In this document: positions 15,043 to 18,900 of the stretch, piece by piece
How positions within the stretch are numbered: position 1 is the stretch's first letter
How the letters are laid out: every line of letters begins with the position of its first letter
NCBI GenBank assembly: GCA_964538575.1
Contig: CAZIGG010000054.1
Location: 1-18,900 of the forward strand
Source: UBA2336 sp964538575
GTDB taxonomy: Bacteria; Bacteroidota; Bacteroidia; Cytophagales; Cyclobacteriaceae
DNA length: 18,900 nucleotides
Direction: 5' to 3'
Notes under the pieces: generated by a model
Told to the model about the DNA's origin: nothing
Seen by the model: only the letters and a program-made list of their open reading frames with translations
The model's database searches: none
Position numbers and translations under genes: made by a program

Positions 15043-15132
15043 TTACTTCTTCTTATGTCTGTTCTTTCTCAGGCGCTTCTTGCGCTTGTGAGTGGCCATT
15101 TTGCTTTTTTTTCTTTTTTTTCCGCTTGGCAT
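15043..15132 (-). CDS. AURKAIP1/COX24-domain small basic protein (29 residues)
   Basis: A 29-codon frame runs from ATG 15132 to TAA 15043. The product is extremely basic: it begins MPSGKKRKKSKMATHKRK and ends RLRKNRHKKK, with about two thirds Lys, Arg or His. I recognise this pattern as the short Bacteroidota proteins annotated AURKAIP1/COX24 domain-containing, which share the RxNRHKKK-type ending with mitochondrial ribosomal protein mS38. A role on the small ribosomal subunit is a reasonable inference but is not shown here. An internal ATG (residue 12) would give an 18-residue form. It sits between the TPR gene and rng in the same direction, consistent with an RNA/translation cluster. It is too short for most gene finders, so its annotation is often missed. 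Confidence 0.82.
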   Translation of the reverse strand: MPSGKKRKKSKMATHKRKKRLRKNRHKKK

Positions 15133-15152
15133 AAATGTTTGTTTTGTCGCTT

Positions 15153-15172
15153 CGGCAGTTCAGGCCCTGCCG
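15153..15172 (-). promoter_or_regulatory. Small hairpin in the leader of the 29-residue basic protein gene
   Basis: CGGCAG (15153-15158) and CTGCCG (15167-15172) are perfect 6-bp arms with an 8-base loop, 20 bp upstream of the small gene's ATG and 14 bp beyond the TPR gene stop. No T-run follows in the minus direction. It could be an mRNA stability element or attenuator; low certainty. Confidence 0.3.
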
Positions 15173-15186
15173 GGCTGTGTTATTAA

Positions 15187-15993
15187 TTATTTTAAATCCT
15201 TCAGATAAGAATCGACAGTTGCCTGTACTGCCGGATCCTTGTCCATATCTTTTACTTTTTCAAATTGCGCTTTCGCCTTCTTCTTGTCTTTTGTGTTCAT
15301 GTAGGCAATGCCCAGCAACAATGTTCCCTGCGTATGCTTCGGGTTCACTTCAACCAGTTGGCCGAGCCAGTTAATCGCTTTTTCGTCCTGCCCCGACTGG
15401 ATTGACAGCATGCCCATGTTGAACAGCGCCAGTTCATTTTTCGGATCAGTCTCGAGCACCTCTCTCAGCATCGCCACGCCCTGCATGGGGGCGCTTGAAA
15501 GGTAAGTCATGGCCATCTTGGTCTTGGCTTCAAGGTTCTTCGGATTAATGTCCAGAACTTTTTGAAACTGTTCCCTGGCTTTTTCGCCCAAATTGCCCTG
15601 TTTATTGGCATTCAGCGCGAATGTGTAGGCCTGGTAATAACTGTCGCCAGCCTTAAACCAGCTTTCCTCCGTGTTAAAGAACGATGCGGCCTCTTCAGCA
15701 AAAACCCCGGCACTGTCGAACCGGCTTGCTTTAGCATATAAAGTGGCCAAAGAATCCGCAAAGATAGCTTTTTTTTGCTTTTCAGAGGATGCTGCGTACT
15801 CCCCGCGCATGTGGGCAATGTGCTTCACTAACCCCTCCGGGGCGGAGGTATGCGGGTCGGCAGTTTGCCCGGCTGAGTCTGCCCCGGTTGATGCAAGCTG
15901 GTTGTCATTGTTCACTACTGCTTTGGGCAGCATAAACAAGGCAACGATTACCAATGCACTAACTACGACAAGAATGATACGGTTTTTAAGCAT
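15187..15993 (-). CDS. Membrane-anchored tetratricopeptide repeat protein
   Basis: The 268-residue product starts with a single hydrophobic helix (residues 6-25, RIILVVVSALVIVALFMLPK) that anchors or exports it, then a low-complexity linker rich in Ala, Ser and Asp. TPR motifs fill the rest: an A-F-x-A-G-x-x-Y-Y-type helix pair around 110-130, a repeat with VLDINPKNLEAKTKMAMTYL around 148-167, then VLETDPKNELALFNMGMLSI, and LVEVNPKHTQGTLLLGIAYM near 220-240. TPRs bind other proteins, so this is probably a scaffold or assembly factor at the inner membrane. It lies 22 bp after the HU gene and upstream of the small basic protein and rng. No specific partner is evident. Confidence 0.85.
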   Translation of the reverse strand: MLKNRIILVVVSALVIVALFMLPKAVVNNDNQLASTGADSAGQTADPHTSAPEGLVKHIAHMRGEYAASSEKQKKAIFADSLATLYAKASRFDSAGVFAEEAASFFNTEESWFKAGDSYYQAYTFALNANKQGNLGEKAREQFQKVLDINPKNLEAKTKMAMTYLSSAPMQGVAMLREVLETDPKNELALFNMGMLSIQSGQDEKAINWLGQLVEVNPKHTQGTLLLGIAYMNTKDKKKAKAQFEKVKDMDKDPAVQATVDSYLKDLK

Positions 15994-16015
15994 GTGTTCG
16001 GTTTAGAAACCGGGG

Positions 16016-16324
16016 TTATGCTTTTTCAGCTACTTCTTTTACTTTATCGCTGTTCTTGATCTTGTTCACAAAAATCTTGGCAGGCTTAAAGCTTGGAACA
16101 AAGTGTTCGTCAATCACGAGGGCTGTGTTACGGGAAATATTGCGGGCAATTTTCTTCTTTCTTTTCTTATTGATGAAACTTCCGAATCCGCGGATGTAGA
16201 TATTTTCTCCGCTGGCCATGTTTTGCTTGATCACGCTGAAGAAAGCCTCCACGGAAGCAGTAACATCTGCCTTGTCTACGCCTGTCTTTTCAGAAATTTC
16301 GTTGATTACGTCTGCTTTGGTCAC
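16016..16324 (-). CDS. HU/IHF family DNA-binding protein
   Basis: The 102-residue protein has the HU fold throughout: MTKADVINEISEKTGVDKADV (1-21) forms the first helices, GENIYIRGFGSFINKKRKKK (39-58) the strands leading to the DNA-binding arm, and RNISRNTALVIDEHFVPSFKPAK (61-83) the arm and return strand. HU bends and compacts DNA and helps initiation, recombination and repair. The start codon is GTG (16324); no in-frame ATG lies just upstream, and the family N-terminus MTKADV fits. A -7-like octamer TAAATTTG lies on the minus strand 38 bp upstream. It is the first gene of the minus-strand HU-TPR-small protein-rng series and diverges from mutY. Confidence 0.95.
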   Translation of the reverse strand: MTKADVINEISEKTGVDKADVTASVEAFFSVIKQNMASGENIYIRGFGSFINKKRKKKIARNISRNTALVIDEHFVPSFKPAKIFVNKIKNSDKVKEVAEKA

Positions 16325-16361
16325 GTTGTATATTTTTAGGTGTTCGTTTTTTAAGGGAGGG

Positions 16362-16369
16362 CAAATTTA
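16362..16369 (-). promoter_or_regulatory. Candidate -7 promoter element for the HU gene
   Basis: On the minus strand the bases read TAAATTTG, an exact match to TAnnTTTG, 37 bp upstream of the HU GTG start. A T-run lies about 18 bases further upstream at roughly the -33 distance but lacks a clear TTTG. Confidence 0.42.
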
Positions 16370-16423
16370 ATTTGTGCGCTGAATATTAAAAATGAATATT
16401 GAAAAAATCTGATAATCAAGGGG

Positions 16424-17482
16424 ATGGATATTCGATATTTCTCAAAAAAGGTCGTTCGGTGGTATGAAAAAAACAGGCGCGACCTCCCCTGGCGCGAGAC
16501 AAAAGACCCCTATCGCATCTGGCTGTCCGAAATTATTCTGCAGCAAACGCGCGTAAATCAGGGCCTGCCGTACTACCTGAAATTTGCCGAGGCGTTCCCT
16601 ACGGTCTTCGATCTTGCCGCGGCCCCCGGGCAAAAAGTGCTGCGCTTGTGGCAGGGTCTGGGCTACTACACACGAGCAAGAAATCTTCATAAATGTGCGA
16701 AAGAAGTTGTGGCCCGATTCAACGGAAAATTTCCAAAAACTTTTGACGAGCTGAAGACTTTGCCCGGCATTGGCGACTATACGGCTGCTGCCATTGCTTC
16801 TATTTCGTTCGGTCAATCCGTTGCTGTAGTCGATGGAAATGTTTTCCGCGTACTCGCAAGAATTTTTGGTATTGAAACTCCGATTAATACTTCGGAAGGG
16901 AAGCGGGTCTTTACCAGGCTTGCGAACGAATTAGTGCCCAAACAAAATCCGGATGTTCACAACCAGGCCATGATGGAGTTTGGCGCGAGATTTTGCACGC
17001 CCCGAAATCCGTTGTGCGAAAGCTGTATTTTTCAGGCCGGTTGTTTTGCTTACAAAAACTCGTTGCAGCATGTTTTACCGGTAAAGCTTCAGTTAAAGAA
17101 GGCGCGAAAGCGCTACTTCTACTACTTCGCCATTCAAAAAGGAGAATCGTTCCTGATGAAAAAACGTGAAGACAAAGATATCTGGCATGGGCTGTATGAT
17201 TTTGTGCTGGTGGAAACCAAACGACCGGTTGATCCGGAAAGATTGTTTTCAGAGAATGAATCGTTGAAGAAATTCCGGAAAGGAAAGCTGTCAGAGATCA
17301 GCGGTATGTATAAACACATCCTTAGCCACCAGTGGATTTATTCAAGGTTTATCCAGATAACGCTTTCGCGGGATGTTGCATTAAACGGATCGGGATTGAA
17401 GTTTTATTCGCTGAGGAGGGTGGCGGAGCTTCCCAAGCCTGTTTTGATCAGCAAATTCCTGTCGGATTACGGCATTTTATAG
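16424..17482 (+). CDS. mutY: A/G-specific adenine DNA glycosylase MutY
   Basis: The 352-residue protein has every MutY landmark: IWLSEIILQQTRV with the catalytic E36, the helix-hairpin-helix LPGIGDYTA (113-121), VDGNV with the catalytic D137, and the [4Fe-4S] cysteines C191, C198, C201 and C207 (spacing C-6-C-2-C-5-C). The C-terminal third is the NUDIX-like domain that recognises 8-oxoguanine, with YKHILSHQWIYSRF around 291-304. MutY removes adenine mispaired with 8-oxoG. The purine-rich stretch AAGGGG directly abuts the ATG, with less spacing than a classical Shine-Dalgarno site, as is common in this phylum. It diverges from HU across 99 bp and precedes ssb by 85 bp. The length is usual for the family. 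Confidence 0.97.
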   Translation: MDIRYFSKKVVRWYEKNRRDLPWRETKDPYRIWLSEIILQQTRVNQGLPYYLKFAEAFPTVFDLAAAPGQKVLRLWQGLGYYTRARNLHKCAKEVVARFNGKFPKTFDELKTLPGIGDYTAAAIASISFGQSVAVVDGNVFRVLARIFGIETPINTSEGKRVFTRLANELVPKQNPDVHNQAMMEFGARFCTPRNPLCESCIFQAGCFAYKNSLQHVLPVKLQLKKARKRYFYYFAIQKGESFLMKKREDKDIWHGLYDFVLVETKRPVDPERLFSENESLKKFRKGKLSEISGMYKHILSHQWIYSRFIQITLSRDVALNGSGLKFYSLRRVAELPKPVLISKFLSDYGIL

Positions 17483-17484
17483 TT

Positions 17485-17492
17485 TATTTTTG
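17485..17492 (+). promoter_or_regulatory. Candidate -7 promoter element for ssb
   Basis: TATTTTTG matches TAnnTTTG and begins 3 bp after the mutY stop codon, 75 bp upstream of the ssb ATG. No convincing -33 element is visible. Confidence 0.35.
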
Positions 17493-17509
17493 ATCCTGTC
17501 TTTTTAAAG

Positions 17510-17526
17510 ATGTCACAAGATGACAT
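17510..17526. promoter_or_regulatory. Dyad symmetry in the ssb leader
   Basis: ATGTCA (17510-17515) and TGACAT (17521-17526) are perfect 6-bp arms with a 5-base spacer, between the candidate ssb -7 element and the ssb start. It could be an operator; I know of no matching regulator. Confidence 0.35.
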
Positions 17527-17567
17527 TGATCTGTTTATACCTTTAACAATGATAAATAACAATAATT

Positions 17568-18002
17568 ATGGCTGGAGTAAATAAAGCAATCTTAGTAGGC
17601 CGGTTAGGCAAAGACCCTGAAGTACGGCATTTCGAAAATGGCGGCATGGTCGCCAACTTTACCATGGCAACTTCTGAAACCTATAAAGACAGAACCACGG
17701 GTGAGAAAAAAGAAATAACCGACTGGCATAATATCGTGGTGCGCAATCAGGCAGCCGAGATTATGCAAAAATACGTTCATAAAGGCGATATGCTGTATGT
17801 AGAAGGCAAGCTGCGCACACGCTCGTGGGAGAAAGATGGTGTTACCCGTTATATAACTGAAGTGATCGTTGATAATTTTACCATGCTCACGCCCAAGGGC
17901 AGTAGCAGTAACACGCCTTCGGAAGGCGGTTATTCCGGAACAGCGAAAAGTCAGGAAAGTTTTTCGGCAGATACGTCAGGGACTGATGATCTTCCGTTTT
18001 AA
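17568..18002 (+). CDS. ssb: Single-stranded DNA-binding protein
   Basis: The 144-residue protein has the bacterial SSB OB-fold from residue 3: NKAILVGRLGKDPEVRHFENG (5-25), ITDWHNIVVRNQAAEIMQKYVHKGDMLYVEGKLRTRSW (50-87), then a Ser/Gly/Thr-rich linker, and the acidic tip DDLPF that recruits replication and repair proteins. It coats single-stranded DNA during replication, recombination and repair. The length is normal. The order mutY, ssb, then a gliding gene is, as I recall, shared with Flavobacterium and relatives. Its leader has a TAnnTTTG-type element and a dyad. Confidence 0.97.
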   Translation: MAGVNKAILVGRLGKDPEVRHFENGGMVANFTMATSETYKDRTTGEKKEITDWHNIVVRNQAAEIMQKYVHKGDMLYVEGKLRTRSWEKDGVTRYITEVIVDNFTMLTPKGSSSNTPSEGGYSGTAKSQESFSADTSGTDDLPF

Positions 18003-18003
18003 T

Positions 18004-18066
18004 CCCTCACCCGAACAAATGCTTCCCAAAAATATAATCGTTACAAGTTTTACATTTGGGTAAGGG
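18004..18066. promoter_or_regulatory. Imperfect inverted repeat enclosing a candidate gldD -7 element
   Basis: CCCTCACCC-GAAC-AAATG (18004-18021) is the near complement of CATTTGGGTAAGGG (18053-18066): 13 of 14 paired positions match once the 4-base GAAC bulge is skipped. The right arm overlaps TACATTTG (18051-18058), an exact TAnnTTTG match ending 19 bp before the gldD ATG. The structure may end ssb transcription or control gldD. Confidence 0.35.
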
Positions 18067-18077
18067 TTAAACGCAAA

Positions 18078-18665
18078 ATGAAGCAGCTATCTGATTTCAT
18101 GATAATGGTTGTGTTTGCGACAATATTGTTCAGTTGCGACCGCGAATACCTTCCAAAACCGTTAGGGTATAACCGGCTTGTACTTCCTGAGCCTGCTTAT
18201 CATTCGCTTCCGGATACACTGCCCTACACGTTTGAATACTCCAAACACGCAAAGCTTCTGGCCGATACTTCGTGGATCAGTGAACGCTTCTGGATTGAAA
18301 TCTACTATCCGGAACTGAAAGCCAACGTTCATGTGACCTACAAAAGGATCATGAATAATAATGAGTTGTTGAAAGAATTCCTGAACGATGCGTATGTGCT
18401 TACCTCCAAGCATCAAATTAAAGCATACGCTATTGATGAGGTTCTGACTATAAATCCCCAAGGTCATACGGCTGTGGTGGTGGAGCTGGATGGAGAAGTC
18501 CCGAGCCAGATGCAGTTTACCATCACCGATTCAACCAAAAATTTCCTGCGAGGGGCTTTGTACTTCAACACCAAAGTTCAGAACGATTCGCTGAGGCCTG
18601 CGATTGAATACATGAAAAAAGACATCATGCATTTGATCAATACGTTTGACTGGAAGAACAAGTAG
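18078..18665 (+). CDS. gldD: Gliding motility lipoprotein GldD
   Basis: The 195-residue protein has a lipoprotein signal (hydrophobic 7-19, lipobox ILFSC with Cys20) and the GldD pattern: CDREYLPKPLGYNRLVLPEPAY (20-41), LPYTFEYSKHAK (48-59), WIEIYYPELKANVHVTYK (72-89), and a C-terminal segment ending MKKDIMHLINTFDWKN. GldD is required for gliding in Flavobacterium johnsoniae and is linked to the type IX secretion/gliding machinery; its biochemical role is not settled. In F. johnsoniae, as I recall, gldE lies between ssb and gldD, but here gldD directly follows ssb with 75 bp between them. A perfect -7-like octamer sits upstream, so it may have its own promoter. Its presence points to a gliding or type IX-secreting Bacteroidota organism. 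Confidence 0.93.
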   Translation: MKQLSDFMIMVVFATILFSCDREYLPKPLGYNRLVLPEPAYHSLPDTLPYTFEYSKHAKLLADTSWISERFWIEIYYPELKANVHVTYKRIMNNNELLKEFLNDAYVLTSKHQIKAYAIDEVLTINPQGHTAVVVELDGEVPSQMQFTITDSTKNFLRGALYFNTKVQNDSLRPAIEYMKKDIMHLINTFDWKNK

Positions 18666-18716
18666 TTAGAAGGTAGAATAGAGAAGGTAGAATTTGAATA
18701 ACCTTCGATTCTAACT
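18664..18716 (+). terminator. Possible stem-loop downstream of gldD
   Basis: AGTTAGA (18664-18670) can pair with TCTAACT (18710-18716), and GAAGGT (18683-18688) with ACCTTC (18701-18706) inside it. GAAGGTAGAAT occurs twice in direct order (18669-18679, 18683-18693). No T-run follows, so a termination role is uncertain. Confidence 0.3.
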
Positions 18717-18721
18717 AGAAC

Positions 18722-18841
18722 TCATCTCAAAAATAGTCTGGTCATTCCGAGGAACGAGGAATCTTCAAATTTCGCATGTTCTGTATGTTCGAAGATCCCT
18801 CGTTCCTCGGGATGACCGCATTATGAGTATTTTTGAGATGA
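18722..18841. repeat. Long interrupted inverted repeat (MITE-like or dispersed intergenic element)
   Basis: The outer arms 18722-18735 and 18828-18841 are perfect 14-bp complements. The inner arms 18740-18766 and 18791-18817 pair in 25 of 27 positions and are built on GAGGAACGAGG / CCTCGTTCCTC. The whole element spans 120 bp with a 24-base centre and no coding frame. It is in the spacer after gldD. Confidence 0.75.
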
Positions 18842-18875
18842 CTTGTACTAACTACCAAATACTAACTACTAACAA

Positions 18876-18900
18876 ATGCTTACCTCCAAACGCTCCCGCT
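18876..18900 (+). CDS. Possible start of a further gene, cut by the window edge
   Basis: An ATG at 18876 opens a frame of eight codons (M-L-T-S-K-R-S-R) to the right edge. Nothing else supports it, and it may not be a gene. Confidence 0.12.

Noticed and set aside
15135..15374. Plus-strand frame across the start of the TPR region
   Set aside because: It is antisense to clear TPR motifs, and its Cys/Leu-rich composition is typical of a shadow frame.
18669..18693. Possible CRISPR-like or tandem repeat (GAAGGTAGAAT twice)
   Set aside because: Only two 11-bp copies with a 3-base spacer; far too small for a CRISPR array and explained by low-complexity spacer DNA.

Overview
The window is chromosomal DNA from a Bacteroidota bacterium, most likely a member of the Cytophagales or a close relative. 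The main evidence is a gldD gliding-motility lipoprotein gene beside mutY and ssb, a Y_Y_Y/beta-propeller sensor, a small AURKAIP1/COX24-type basic protein, and -7 promoter octamers of the form TAnnTTTG that are typical of this phylum. I see no rRNA, tRNA, CRISPR array, transposase, integrase or phage gene. Two 100-base N runs (4364-4463 and 6392-6491) are assembly gaps inside genes. The left edge cuts a gene.

Left block (1-9264), nearly all on the minus strand. A tightly overlapping trio, read right to left, encodes a DinB-fold protein, a PBP4-type D-Ala-D-Ala carboxypeptidase lipoprotein, and a family 3 glycoside hydrolase that runs off the window; the last two act on peptidoglycan or its fragments. 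Upstream lie recG (broken only by a gap) and, 33 bp downstream of it, a large periplasmic-sensor-like protein with no recognisable output domain. One small plus-strand gene of unknown function meets a glyoxalase-fold gene tail to tail. The glyoxalase gene overlaps a nitronate monooxygenase/FabK-like flavoprotein gene by 4 bp.

A 343-bp non-coding stretch (9265-9607) separates divergent genes. It carries one perfect DnaA box and one single-mismatch DnaA box in AT-rich DNA, so it is either a candidate replication origin or a DnaA-controlled region.

Middle block (9608-13251). Two exported thioredoxin-fold proteins (a TlpA-like one with WCAPC and an AhpC/TSA-like one with CNTCP) end at a strong terminator. 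A minus-strand pair follows (methyltransferase, then an SMR/Gdx-type small exporter). Next come an exported ATP10-like thioredoxin-fold protein without CxxC and a PrsW-family membrane protease.

Right block (13401-18665). A minus-strand cluster reads HU, TPR protein, a 29-residue basic protein, and RNase G (rng). Diverging from it is mutY, ssb, gldD. The HU-rng cluster concerns nucleoid, RNA and ribosome functions; mutY and ssb serve DNA repair and replication; gldD belongs to the gliding/type IX secretion apparatus. After gldD the window ends in a long interrupted inverted repeat that looks like a dispersed intergenic element.

Overall this is mostly housekeeping sequence. I found no convincing new defence or biosynthetic system. 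The most interesting points are the tiny ribosome-linked-type ORF, the DnaA-box region, the two palindromic intergenic elements, the rng TTG start with a leader hairpin, and the effector-less Y_Y_Y sensor.
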